Shown here: positions 45,004 to 53,647 of the stretch, one piece after another | Layout of the letters: every line of letters begins with the position of its first letter | How positions within the stretch are numbered: the stretch's first letter is position 1 | Origin: Leucobacter chironomi DSM 19883 | GTDB taxonomy: Bacteria; Actinomycetota; Actinomycetes; Actinomycetales; Microbacteriaceae | Assembly: GCF_000421845.1 (NCBI RefSeq) | Contig: NZ_ATXU01000007.1 | Span: 62,001 to 126,000, forward strand | Length of the DNA: 64,000 nt | Reading direction: 5' to 3' | The notes under the pieces: generated by a model | Seen by the model: only the letters and a program-made list of their open reading frames with translations | Told to the model about the DNA's origin: nothing | Database searches by the model: none | Program-made: the position numbers and the translations under genes

Positions 45004-45066
45004 GACTATTTCAGCGAGCCCGACGGTTTCGGAGCCTCTGGAACAGTCGGGCTCGCTGGAACAGTC
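45004..45066. repeat. Hairpin element E2, inverted relative of E1
   Basis: 21-bp arms (45004-45024, 45046-45066; one mismatch and one G-U) with a 21-nt loop. Its reverse complement aligns with E1 along the full length. It lies upstream of the AbiEi-like gene and just after tagD. Confidence 0.7.
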
Positions 45067-45101
45067 GCGCTCCAGTGCGGATCGCGGCGCCGGCCCCGGC
45101 C

Positions 45102-45500
45102 TCAGGCGTTGACGCCGAGGTCGCGCTTGATCTTGGTGGTCGACACGCCCTCGGTGCGGTCGAGGTAGATCACCTCGCAGTAGGGGCGCAGGATCTCGAA
45201 GCGCTCGTCGCCCTCCCAGTCGCCGCCCATGACCACGGCGTCGATCTCGTACTTCTGCACGTCGCGGATCTTCTGGTCCCACGACTCCTCGGGGATGACG
45301 AGGTCGACGTAGCGCACGGCCTCGAGCATGTTCTTGCGGGTCTCGAAGTCGTGGTAGGTCTTCTTGCCCTTGCCGGCGTTGAAGTCCTCGGTGGAAGCGG
45401 CGACCACGAGGTAGTCGCCGAGATCGCGCGCGCGCTTGAGCAGCCGGATGTGACCCCAGTGCAGGAGGTCGAAGGTGCCGTAGGTGAGGATCCGCTTCAT
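45102..45500 (-). CDS. tagD: Glycerol-3-phosphate cytidylyltransferase
   Basis: 132 residues, the standard TagD size. Nucleotidyl-transferase signature GTFDLLHWGHIRLL with HxGH (His14-His17), GGDWEGDERFEIL and the C-terminal STTKI. It makes CDP-glycerol for wall or membrane glycerophosphate polymers, or a related CDP-polyol. The ATG at 45500 fixes the family N-terminus MKRILTYGTFD. Confidence 0.93.
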   Translation of the reverse strand: MKRILTYGTFDLLHWGHIRLLKRARDLGDYLVVAASTEDFNAGKGKKTYHDFETRKNMLEAVRYVDLVIPEESWDQKIRDVQKYEIDAVVMGGDWEGDERFEILRPYCEVIYLDRTEGVSTTKIKRDLGVNA

Positions 45501-45582
45501 CTCTCTATCGTAAGCCGCGCCGCCCGCGTACCCTGGAAGTACAGGGCCGCGGCCTGAGCGGCCTGCGAACGAGGAGGTCACG

Positions 45583-45747
45583 ATGCAGTTCGACGATGAT
45601 CGTCGCGGCCCGGATCACGAATCGGATCCCGCGCACAGCGATGAGCTCGGCCACGAATGGGTCGACGAGGGCGGTGCCTCGCACCTCGGGCCCGCCACCC
45701 ACCTCGGCTCGGGTCGGCCTCACGGCGACGACGACGAAGAGGAGTGA
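45583..45747 (+). CDS. Small acidic protein (54 residues)
   Basis: GAGGAGG lies 5 nt before ATG 45583. The product is rich in Asp, Glu, His and Gly, with no hydrophobic segment, and ends GDDDEEE. Codon third positions are GC-rich as in neighbours. Divergent from tagD. I do not recognise a family; the His/Asp/Glu content could allow metal binding, which is speculation. Confidence 0.6.
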   Translation: MQFDDDRRGPDHESDPAHSDELGHEWVDEGGASHLGPATHLGSGRPHGDDDEEE

Positions 45748-45783
45748 GCCGCACGGGGGCGGTTCCCGCCGCGGGTCCGCGCG

Positions 45784-46005
45784 TCAGACGGCGACGGTGA
45801 GCACGAGCACACCGGCGACCGCCGAGACGAGCGCGATGAGCAGTGCGACGCCGATCAGCACGGCGTGCACGCGGTAGAACGCGGTGGGGCGGCCCTGCTC
45901 GTCGCGGGCGCGCGGATCCTTCGTGACGCGCGTCCAGAAGCGCGGCCAGACGATCACGTTGTAGACGGCGTTGAGGAGCAGCACGATGCCTGCGAAGACG
46001 ACCAT
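45784..46005 (-). CDS. SCO4848-family membrane protein
   Basis: 73 residues with two membrane helices around the conserved core NVIVWPRFWTRVTKDPRARDEQGRP split by the loop, followed by TAFYRVHAVLIG. This matches the small SCO4848 family of actinobacteria, function unknown. A MITE begins 10 bp upstream of its ATG and may alter its promoter. Confidence 0.85.
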   Translation of the reverse strand: MVVFAGIVLLLNAVYNVIVWPRFWTRVTKDPRARDEQGRPTAFYRVHAVLIGVALLIALVSAVAGVLVLTVAV

Positions 46006-46017
46006 GCCCCCAGCCTA

Positions 46018-46177
46018 GGGTGTGTCTCGCAGATCGTTGCCGTTGCGAGCAGCGTTTGGGCGGGGCGCCTCGCAAGGCGGAGGAGGACGGTTTGCTGGGT
46101 GTAAATCTGACAACGACAACGCAGCGAGGCGCCCTGAACAGGCGCGCGCAGTAGGCAAGGATCTGCGAGACACACCC
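46018..46177. mobile_element. 160-bp MITE with TA target duplication
   Basis: Perfect 18-bp terminal inverted repeats (GGGTGTGTCTCGCAGATC at 46018-46035 and its complement at 46160-46177), flanked by TA on each side (46016-46017, 46178-46179). Internal inverted segments such as GGGCGCCTCGC / GCGAGGCGCCC make it a long imperfect hairpin. It encodes no transposase. The terminal repeats and TA duplication suit mobilisation by an IS5-type (IS427-group-like) transposase, which is inference. Confidence 0.8.
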
Positions 46178-46219
46178 TACGGCCTCACCCACCGGCGCCC
46201 ACCGCGCGCGAGCCGAGTC

Positions 46220-47401
46220 CTATGCCCGGCCGGAGGCGCGTGACGCGGCGACCCCGAAGCCGAGCTCGCAGAGCGCCACGGCGATGAGCAGCGCGAGGAT
46301 GACCGACCAGTCGAGTCCCGTCTGCGCGAGCAGGCCGAGCAGCAGGGGGCCGGCGGCGGCGAAGGCGTAGCCGATGCCCTGACTGACGGCCGAGAAGCTG
46401 GCGGTCTGCGCGACGCTGGGCGCTGTGAAGACGATGAGCGCGATCGCGAGGCCGAACGCCGCGCTCTGAGCGACTCCGAGCACCGCGACCGCCACCGGAG
46501 CGAGGGGGAGCGGGCCGAAGGCGAGGGCGGCGAGCCCGACGGCCGAGAGCAGTGCGATCCCCGCGATGAGTTTCGTGCGCAGCCGCGGCCGCGAGGCGAG
46601 GGTCGGGGCGAGCAGAGAGGCGGGGAGGCCTGCCACGCTGAGCCAGGCGAGCAGGAGCCCGGCCTGGGCGGGCGCCATGCCGCGGTCGACGGCGATCGTG
46701 GGCAGCCACGCGGTGAGCGAGAAGTAGATGAGGGCCTGGGAGCCGAAGAACCCGGTCACCGGCCAGATGCCGGGCGCCCGGAAGACCGATTGGCGGGGGC
46801 TTGCGGGGTCGCGGCGGCGGCCGGGGCCGGGAGCGCCGAGTCGGGGGCCGAAGGCGAGGGCGAGGGCGAGGGCGATGAGCAGCGGAATCCCCCAGCTCAT
46901 GAGCGCGGCGCCGACGCGCTCGCCGAGCAGGTGCAGCATCGGCACGGCGAAGGCAGCCCCGGCGGCGGCGCTCACGCCGAAGGAGGTCGTGTAGACCCCG
47001 GTCCAGAAGCCGCCGCGGTGGGGCAGAGCATGCCGGATGATCTGCGGGGCCAGGATCCCGAGCAGTGCGATTGCTGCTCCGACGACCACGGTGCCGACGA
47101 AGAGCAGCGGTGGCGCGAGCGGCCGCAGCAGCGTGGCGAGGGCGAGCGCGGCGAGCAGCAGCGTGATCGCGCGCGTGAGCCCGAGCCGTGCGACGAGCAG
47201 CGGAGCGAGGGGCGATGCGAGGCCGAAGAGCAGCACGGGGATCGCGCTCAGCACGGCGAGCCCGGAGGCCGGCAGTTCGTAGGCGCGTCCGATCTCGCCG
47301 AGGAGGGGGGAGACGGAAGTGATGGGGAAGCGGACGCTCAGCCCGACGGCGAGGATCAGGATCCCGGCCGCGACCCCCTGGCGCCGCTCAGGGGAGATCA
47401 T
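46220..47401 (-). CDS. MFS transporter, CynX/NimT family
   Basis: 393 residues, twelve membrane helices. It starts GLSVRFPITSVSPLLGEI and has the LARLGLTRAITL motif-A-like loop, as in CynX (cyanate) and NimT relatives. Overlaps the GntR regulator by 14 bp and shares its transcript. With the divergent deaminase-like gene, it may move the substrate or product of that enzyme. Confidence 0.85.
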   Translation of the reverse strand: MISPERRQGVAAGILILAVGLSVRFPITSVSPLLGEIGRAYELPASGLAVLSAIPVLLFGLASPLAPLLVARLGLTRAITLLLAALALATLLRPLAPPLLFVGTVVVGAAIALLGILAPQIIRHALPHRGGFWTGVYTTSFGVSAAAGAAFAVPMLHLLGERVGAALMSWGIPLLIALALALAFGPRLGAPGPGRRRDPASPRQSVFRAPGIWPVTGFFGSQALIYFSLTAWLPTIAVDRGMAPAQAGLLLAWLSVAGLPASLLAPTLASRPRLRTKLIAGIALLSAVGLAALAFGPLPLAPVAVAVLGVAQSAAFGLAIALIVFTAPSVAQTASFSAVSQGIGYAFAAAGPLLLGLLAQTGLDWSVILALLIAVALCELGFGVAASRASGRA

Positions 47402-48071
47402 CGAGGAGACGCTCCTGCTGCTCGAGCACGCCGAGGGCGGCGGCCTGCGCGGCGTCGGGGTCTCCGGCCGCGATGGCGCGGAAGAGGGTCTCGTGCATGT
47501 CGTAGCGGTCGGGGTCGTCGCCGTGGGCGAGGCAGGAGGCGTCGGTGACGGACTCCCGGATGGATCCGTCGAAGCTCGCGTAGATGTCGGAGAGCAGGCG
47601 GTTCCCCGAGATTCGGGCGATGCCGAGGTGGAACGCGACGTCGGCGTCGGCGAAGGCGAGGGTGTCGCTCGCGGCGATGGCGTCGCGTCGGGCTTCGAGG
47701 TGCGCGGCGAGGGTGTCGAGGTCCGTCTGCGTGCGCGCCGTGGCCGCTTCGCGGGCCGCGAGGGCGTCGAGGGCCTGGCGCACCCGGATCACCTCGAGGC
47801 TGTCGGCGGATCGGAGGGCCCGGCGCAGGGCGACCTGGGTCGGATCGGTTGCGATGAGGTAGGTGCCGTCGCCCTGGCGGGTTTCGAGCAGCCCGAGTTG
47901 CACGAGGGCTCGCACCGCCTCGCGCACGGAGGGGCGGCTGACTCCGAGCGTCGTGGTGAGCTCCGCTTCGGAGGGGATCTTGTCGCCGATCGACCATCGA
48001 CCCTGGCTGATTTCGCGCTTCAGCTCGTCGACGACGGTGTCGACGAGTGATCGTCGTTGAATTTGTCGCAC
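47388..48071 (-). CDS. FadR-subfamily GntR transcriptional regulator
   Basis: 227 residues. N-terminal winged helix (IPSEAELTTTLGVSRPSVREAVRALVQLGL) and a C-terminal all-helical FCD ligand domain (RISGNRLLSDIYASF and others) that usually binds a metal and a small carboxylate. It is divergent from the deaminase/Dpp operon, with a palindrome in the 116-bp gap, so it likely controls both directions. Confidence 0.9.
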   Translation of the reverse strand: MRQIQRRSLVDTVVDELKREISQGRWSIGDKIPSEAELTTTLGVSRPSVREAVRALVQLGLLETRQGDGTYLIATDPTQVALRRALRSADSLEVIRVRQALDALAAREAATARTQTDLDTLAAHLEARRDAIAASDTLAFADADVAFHLGIARISGNRLLSDIYASFDGSIRESVTDASCLAHGDDPDRYDMHETLFRAIAAGDPDAAQAAALGVLEQQERLLDDLP

Positions 48072-48100
48072 GTGTCACATCCTTGCAGATTCGATTGGTT

Positions 48101-48115
48101 ATATGGTTATCATAT
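48101..48115. promoter_or_regulatory. Candidate GntR operator
   Basis: ATATG-GTTAT-CATAT dyad within TTGGTTATATGGTTATCATATG, AT-rich amid GC-rich DNA, and with the TGGTnAnnnnA flavour of FadR-type sites. Confidence 0.5.
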
Positions 48116-48187
48116 GTCTGACGAGTTGTCCGGCGCCATCCCCGGCGCCGACCACTCCGCACCGAGACCCCCGAGAAAGGCTCACCA

Positions 48188-49240
48188 ATGACGGCGACCT
48201 CAGCATCCGCACCGCTGCGCACTCCCGGACTCGTCGATGCCCACATCCACCCGGACAAGACGACGTGGGGCGGCGGTTGGCTCTCCCGCTGGCCCGCGGC
48301 GACACTGCAGGACCTCATCGACAACGATCGCGCCACCCAGTTCTCCTTCGAGCGCAGCGTCGAAGAACGGGCCTACTCGCTGCTCTCGCACGCCCTCGAG
48401 AACGGCACCCTGGCGATGCGCGCCCACGTCGATGTGTCCACCGAACTCGGTACCGCGAACATCGAAGGCGTGCGGGCCGCAGCCGAGCGGCTCGCACCCC
48501 ACCTCACCGTGCAGATCGTCGCCTTCCCGCAGTTCGGGCTGCTCACGAACCCCGGCACCCTCGACGTGATGGCGGCCTCGCTCGACTGCGGCGCAGACCT
48601 CGTCGGCGGCATCGACCCCATCGGCCTCGAAGCCGACATGCACGGCCACCTCGACGCGATCTTCGGACTCGCCGACCGTGCCGGACGCGACCTCGACATC
48701 CACCTCCACGACGAGGGCGAGCAGGGGCTCCAGCAGATCCGCGAGATCGCGGCCCGCACCATCGCCGGCGGGCGGCAGGGCCGCGTCACCATCGGCCACG
48801 CCTTCGCCCTCTGCGACACCTCGCTGCCCGGCCTGGGCGAGACGCTCGACCGCGTCGCCGAGGCCGGGATCTGGATCGCGAGCTGCGCCCTCGGCCCCGA
48901 CCCCGTGCCCGATATCGACCTCCTCGAACGGCACGGCGTGAATCTCGCAGCGGGATCCGACGGTGTGCGCGACTCGTGGAGCCCGTTCGGCACCGGCAGC
49001 ATGGTGGATCGCGCCCACCTGCTCGCCTATCGCACCGGCGCGATCACCGACGCGGAGCTCGAGCGCGCCTTCCGGCTCGCATCGACTGCCGGCGGCGCGA
49101 TGCTCGGCATCCCCGAGATCGCCGAGTGGCAGGGGCCCGAGAGCCGCACCCGGCTCGAGTTCGACGCCGCGAGCATCGCCGAACTCGTCGTCGACCGCCC
49201 CGCCCCGCTGCGCGTGCTGCGCGACGGCCACCAGATCTGA
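48188..49240 (+). CDS. Cytosine-deaminase-like amidohydrolase
   Basis: 350 residues, short for CodA (about 420) because the N-terminal beta domain is reduced to about 10 residues. Metal motifs are intact: DAHIHPDK (His19, His21), DIHLHDEG, IGHAFALC and AGSDGVRDSW. The resemblance is to CodA/AtzC-type deaminases. It leads an operon with a peptide-type ABC importer, so its substrate may be an imported heterocycle or amide. Substrate unproven. Confidence 0.82.
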   Translation: MTATSASAPLRTPGLVDAHIHPDKTTWGGGWLSRWPAATLQDLIDNDRATQFSFERSVEERAYSLLSHALENGTLAMRAHVDVSTELGTANIEGVRAAAERLAPHLTVQIVAFPQFGLLTNPGTLDVMAASLDCGADLVGGIDPIGLEADMHGHLDAIFGLADRAGRDLDIHLHDEGEQGLQQIREIAARTIAGGRQGRVTIGHAFALCDTSLPGLGETLDRVAEAGIWIASCALGPDPVPDIDLLERHGVNLAAGSDGVRDSWSPFGTGSMVDRAHLLAYRTGAITDAELERAFRLASTAGGAMLGIPEIAEWQGPESRTRLEFDAASIAELVVDRPAPLRVLRDGHQI

Positions 49241-49299
49241 GCGGCGATCCGCCGACCACCGAAACCGAAGAACTCACCAGACGGAACAAAGGAGTACCC

Positions 49300-50961
49300 G
49301 TGTTCACACACAGCACCCGCAAGCGGCGCAGCCTCACCCTCGCAGGGGCGGCTGCCGCCGCCGCGCTGACCCTCACCGCCTGCGCCGGCGGCGGGGCCGG
49401 CGGCGCAGCAGGAGCCCAGGGCGGCGGCCTCGACGTCGACCTCAGCAACCTCGCCACCACCACCGAGCCGGGCACGCAGCCCGTCGACGTCGTCAACTGG
49501 AACCTGCCCTACGAGCCGCTCTCGATCGACCCCTGGTTCTCGTTCAACTACGCCGAGAACACGGTGATCGCGAACATGTGCGAGAGCCTCATGCGCATGA
49601 ACCCCGACCTGAGTAGCTCGCCCGGGCTCGCGGAGTCGGTCGCCACCCCCGACGACACGACCTACGTCTACACGCTGCGCGACGGCGTCACCTTCTGGGA
49701 CGGCACCCCGCTCACCCCCGCCGACGTCGTCTACTCGCTCGGCCGCCAGGTCGGCCCCGAGACGCCGTCGTACTACAACGAGTACTTCCTCTCCGTCGAG
49801 TCGGTCGAGCAGACCGGCGACCGCGAGGTGACCGTCAAGCTGAAGCAGCCCGACGCCCTCTTCGAGCAGGCGATGTCGGTCGCCGCCGGCGCCATCGTGC
49901 AGAAGGCCGCCGCCGAAGCCGCGGGCGAGCAGTTCGGCACGCCCCAGGGCGGCATGCAGTGCACCGGCCCCTTCGCGCTCGACGCCTGGAACGCCGGCAA
50001 GTCGATCGACCTCGTCAAGAACGAGAACTACTGGGACGCCGAGCTGGCGCCCAAGGTCGAGAAGCTCTCGTTCAGCTTCATCGCCGACGAGAGCACCGCG
50101 ATCAACGCGCTGCGCTCGGGCGACGTCGACGGCCAGTTCTTCTACCTGCCGCCGACCGGCCTCGGCCAGCTCGAGTCGAGCGACGCCGTGACCACCACCT
50201 ACGGCAAGTCGTTCGTGTTCTGGACGCTCGCGAGCGCGACCGAAGAAGGCCCCTTCGCCGACCCCCGGGTGCGCGAGGCGCTGCTGCAGTCGATCGATCG
50301 CCAGGCTGTTGCCGACGTGGTCTTCCAAGGCGCAGCCATCGCGGCCCCGACACTCGCCGGCCCCGACTACTGGGGCGACCGCGCCGACATCTTCGAACCC
50401 GCCTGGAGCGAGTTCAGCGCGAAGTCGGATCCCGCGAAGGCGAAGGAACTGCTCGGCGAGGTGGGCGACCTCTCGAAGCCGATCACCATCGCGATCCAGG
50501 GGTCGTCGGCGGTGCACGAGCAGACCGCGAACCTGCTGCAGGCCGCCGGCCAGGCCGTCGGCCTCACCATCGAGACGAAGGTCGTGCCTGTCGAGCAGTA
50601 CGGCAACCTCTACTTCGATCCCGAGGCGCGCAAGGGCATCGATGCCTTCTTCACCACCTGGTACGGCAACGTCACCGATCCGCTCGACGTCTACCAGGTC
50701 TTCACCGAGGGCGGCATGAGCAACTTCGGCGACTACACCGAGGTGAGCGACCTCGTCGCCGAGGCCCGCGCCGAGCTCGACCCCACCGCCCGCGCCGAGC
50801 TCACCAACGAGATCCAGGCGAAGGTGACCGAGGAGCTGCCGTGGATGCCGCTCAACTACATGCCCACCATCCTCGTCCAGAACGACCGCATCTCGGGTGC
50901 GACGGCTTCCGTCGCCTACCTCTACTACCCCTGGGCGGCCACGATCGGCGGCGTGGAGTAA
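49300..50961 (+). CDS. Dipeptide/oligopeptide-type ABC substrate-binding lipoprotein (SBP_bac_5)
   Basis: 553 residues from GTG 49300, with AAAGGAG 7 nt before it. Lipobox LTAC (Cys28). Family signatures are ESLMRMNPD, YTLRDGVTFWDGTPLTPADVVYSL and the late NDRISGA region. These proteins bind peptides but also nickel, sugars, opines and heterocycles. Confidence 0.92.
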   Translation: MFTHSTRKRRSLTLAGAAAAAALTLTACAGGGAGGAAGAQGGGLDVDLSNLATTTEPGTQPVDVVNWNLPYEPLSIDPWFSFNYAENTVIANMCESLMRMNPDLSSSPGLAESVATPDDTTYVYTLRDGVTFWDGTPLTPADVVYSLGRQVGPETPSYYNEYFLSVESVEQTGDREVTVKLKQPDALFEQAMSVAAGAIVQKAAAEAAGEQFGTPQGGMQCTGPFALDAWNAGKSIDLVKNENYWDAELAPKVEKLSFSFIADESTAINALRSGDVDGQFFYLPPTGLGQLESSDAVTTTYGKSFVFWTLASATEEGPFADPRVREALLQSIDRQAVADVVFQGAAIAAPTLAGPDYWGDRADIFEPAWSEFSAKSDPAKAKELLGEVGDLSKPITIAIQGSSAVHEQTANLLQAAGQAVGLTIETKVVPVEQYGNLYFDPEARKGIDAFFTTWYGNVTDPLDVYQVFTEGGMSNFGDYTEVSDLVAEARAELDPTARAELTNEIQAKVTEELPWMPLNYMPTILVQNDRISGATASVAYLYYPWAATIGGVE

Positions 50962-50964
50962 CCC

Positions 50965-51915
50965 GTGTCGATCCCCTCGTTCCTCCTGCGACGGTCGGGA
51001 AGCCTCCTGCTCGTCCTGCTGATCACCTCGTTCGTGGTGTTCGGGCTGATGTATCTCGCTCCGGGGAGCCCCCTCAGCTTCGTGCTGGGCCCCCGGGGCG
51101 GGACCCCCGACCAGATCGCCAGGGTCACCGAGCAGTACCACCTCGACGACCCCTTCTTCCTGCGCTATTTCGCCTGGCTGGGCGATATCGTGCGCGGCGA
51201 CCTCGGCGAGTCGATCGTCTACCGCCAGAGCGTGACCGACCTCATCGGCAGTCGCATCGGCACCACGGTCGCGCTGATCGCGCTCGCGACGATCATCATC
51301 GCGGTCGTCGGCATCGGGCTGGGTCTCCTCGCCTCGCTCAAGGGCGGCTGGACCGACCAGCTCGTCACGACCTTCGCCACGCTCGGCCTCGCGACGCCGA
51401 CCTTCGTGATCGGCGTGGCGCTCATCAGCCTCTTCGCGGTCGGACTGGGGTGGTTCCCCACCAACGGCTCGGGGAGCGGAGGCTTCGACACGATCGTGCA
51501 CCTCACCCTGCCGGCGATCGCGCTCGCCGTCGCGAGCGCGGCCTATCTCGCGCGCATCACCCGCGCGGCCGTGCTCGAGGAGGAGGGGCGCGAGCACGTG
51601 CAGACGGCGGTCGCGCGCGGCCTCAAGCCCGCCATCATCATCCGCAGGCACGTGCTGCGCAACGCGCTGATCCCCATCACCACCGTGCTGGGCCTCACCG
51701 TCGCCACCCTCATCGCGGGCGCCGTGATCGTCGAGAGCGTGTTCGCCCTCGACGGCCTCGGATCGCTGCTCGTGCGGGCGATCCTGCAGCGCGACTTCGC
51801 GGTCGTGCAGGCCGTGATCCTCGTGCTCGTGGTCGCCTTCGTGGTCATCAACGCCATCGTCGACTTCCTGTACACGATGATCGATCCGCGCATCCAGCTG
51901 GGGAGCAAGCAATGA
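50965..51915 (+). CDS. ABC transporter permease (DppB/OppB type)
   Basis: 316 residues with six membrane helices. N-terminal FLLRRSGSLLLVLLITSFVVFGL, DPFFLRYFAWLGDIVRGDLG, and the EAA loop near VARGLKPAIIIRRHVLRNALIPI. Starts with GTG 3 bp after the binding-protein gene; stop overlaps the next ATG. Confidence 0.93.
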   Translation: MSIPSFLLRRSGSLLLVLLITSFVVFGLMYLAPGSPLSFVLGPRGGTPDQIARVTEQYHLDDPFFLRYFAWLGDIVRGDLGESIVYRQSVTDLIGSRIGTTVALIALATIIIAVVGIGLGLLASLKGGWTDQLVTTFATLGLATPTFVIGVALISLFAVGLGWFPTNGSGSGGFDTIVHLTLPAIALAVASAAYLARITRAAVLEEEGREHVQTAVARGLKPAIIIRRHVLRNALIPITTVLGLTVATLIAGAVIVESVFALDGLGSLLVRAILQRDFAVVQAVILVLVVAFVVINAIVDFLYTMIDPRIQLGSKQ

Positions 51916-52799
51916 GCGCACCGCGCACCACACAGATCGCGCTGGCGCGCGCCTCCGCCTCGGCCGATCCCGGCCGCTTCACACTGCTCGCGCGCAAGCT
52001 CGGCCCGCTCGGCATCATCGCCTCGGTCGTGCTCGCCGTGTTCGTGCTCGCCGCGCTGCTCGCCCCCTGGGTGGCACCCTACGACCCCGACTTCCCCGAC
52101 CTGTTCGCCGCGCTCAGCGGGCCGAGCGCGCAGCACCTGCTCGGCGCCGACGCGCTGGGCCGCGACCTGCTGTCGCGTCTCATGTGGGGCGCGCGCGTCA
52201 CCCTGCTCGGACCGACCTTCGTGATCCTGATCGCGACGGTCGTCGGCACCCTGCTGGCGCTGCTCGCCGCGTGGAACCGCGGCCGCGTCGACACCGTCAT
52301 CTCGTGGGTGCTCGACGTGCTCTTCTCGGTGCCGGGCATCGTGTTCGGGCTCATCGCGGTCGCGATCTGGGGCCCCAGCCTCGTGACCGTCGTGTGCGGC
52401 CTCGCGATCGGCTACATCCCCTACGTGGCGCGAGTCGTCCGCGGCGCTGCGCTGCGCGAGCGGGGCATGCCCTACGTGCAGGCCGCCTGGCTGCAAGGCC
52501 AGTCGGGGGTGAGCATCAGCCTCACCCAGATCCTGCCCAATGTGCAGCCCATCGTGGTCGCCCAGGCCGTGTCGTCGCTCGGTTTCGCGGTCATCGACCT
52601 CGCCGCGGTCTCGTTCCTCGGCCTCGGCGTGCAGCCGCCCACCGCCGATCTCGGCCTCATGGTCAAGAGCGGTTTCGACTCGGTGCTGCGCGGGCAGCCC
52701 GGAGAGGCCGTCTTCGCCGGCCTCGCGATCGTGCTGATCGTGTGGAGCATCACCGTGATCGGCGATCGCCTCACCTCGAACGCTAGGAGCATCCGATGA
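51912..52799 (+). CDS. ABC transporter permease (DppC/OppC type)
   Basis: 295 residues. N-terminal cytoplasmic tail, then helices and the typical HLLGADALGRDLLSRLMWGAR segment, the EAA-like loop and FLGLGVQPPTADLG. ATGA overlap both with the preceding permease gene and with the next ATPase gene. Confidence 0.93.
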   Translation: MSAPRTTQIALARASASADPGRFTLLARKLGPLGIIASVVLAVFVLAALLAPWVAPYDPDFPDLFAALSGPSAQHLLGADALGRDLLSRLMWGARVTLLGPTFVILIATVVGTLLALLAAWNRGRVDTVISWVLDVLFSVPGIVFGLIAVAIWGPSLVTVVCGLAIGYIPYVARVVRGAALRERGMPYVQAAWLQGQSGVSISLTQILPNVQPIVVAQAVSSLGFAVIDLAAVSFLGLGVQPPTADLGLMVKSGFDSVLRGQPGEAVFAGLAIVLIVWSITVIGDRLTSNARSIR

Positions 52800-53647
52800 G
52801 CGCACCCCTGCTGCAGATCGACAACCTGCACGCGAGCCTCGTCACCCGGTACCGCCGGCTCGACCTGCTGAACGGCGTCAGCCTCACCCTCGACCGCGGC
52901 GAGGCGCTCGGCCTCGTCGGCGAGTCGGGCTCGGGCAAGTCCCTCACGACGCGCGCGGTGATGCGCATGCTCGCCAAGGGATTCCAGTTCGACGGCGAGA
53001 TCCGCTTCGACGGCGAGTCCGTGCTCGGCAGGGGCCGTGAACGGCTGCGACGCTACCGGGCGACCGACGTGGGCATGATCTTCCAGGATCCGCGCGCCCA
53101 CGTGAACCCGGTGCACACGGTCGGCGACTTCCTCACGGAGGCGCTGGTGCGCGACCGGGGGCTGCCGCGCGCCGAGGTGGAGCGCCGAGCGGTGCAGCTG
53201 CTCGACGAGGTCGGCGTGCGCCACCCCGAGCGGCGACTCGGCCAGTACCCGCACGAGCTCTCGGGCGGGTTGCTGCAGCGCGTCATGATCGCGAGCGTCC
53301 TGCTCGCGGAGCCGCGGCTGATCCTCGCCGACGAGCCCACCACCGCGCTCGACGTGACCGCCCAGTCCGACGTCATGGCGATCCTCGACGAGCAGCGTCG
53401 GGCCCGCGGCCTGGCGCTGCTGTTCATCACGCACGACCTGGAACTCGCGAACGCCTGCTGCGACCGGCTCGCGGTCATGTACGCGGGCGAGATCGTCGAG
53501 CAGGGCGCGCACGTCTACGACGCGCCGACCCACCCGTACACGAAGGAACTCATGGGGGCGCGCCCGAGCATCGACCAGCGGCTCGACCGCCTCCCCGTGC
53601 TCGAGTACAACCTCGAGCTGCACCAGGAATTGAAGGCGAGGTCGTGA
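52796..53647 (+). CDS. ABC transporter ATP-binding protein (DppD type)
   Basis: 283 residues. Walker A GESGSGKSL, Q-loop FQDPRAHVNPVHTVG, signature LSGGLLQR, Walker B LILADEPTTALDVT, and the C-terminal APTHPYTKELMGA typical of Dpp/Opp ATPases. Variation at the Walker A end (KSL for KST) is common in DppD. Confidence 0.93.
   Translation: MSAPLLQIDNLHASLVTRYRRLDLLNGVSLTLDRGEALGLVGESGSGKSLTTRAVMRMLAKGFQFDGEIRFDGESVLGRGRERLRRYRATDVGMIFQDPRAHVNPVHTVGDFLTEALVRDRGLPRAEVERRAVQLLDEVGVRHPERRLGQYPHELSGGLLQRVMIASVLLAEPRLILADEPTTALDVTAQSDVMAILDEQRRARGLALLFITHDLELANACCDRLAVMYAGEIVEQGAHVYDAPTHPYTKELMGARPSIDQRLDRLPVLEYNLELHQELKARS

Noticed and set aside
46022-46243. Short open frames within the 160-bp inverted-repeat element
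   Set aside because: They read through the terminal repeats into flanking DNA and have no transposase motifs.
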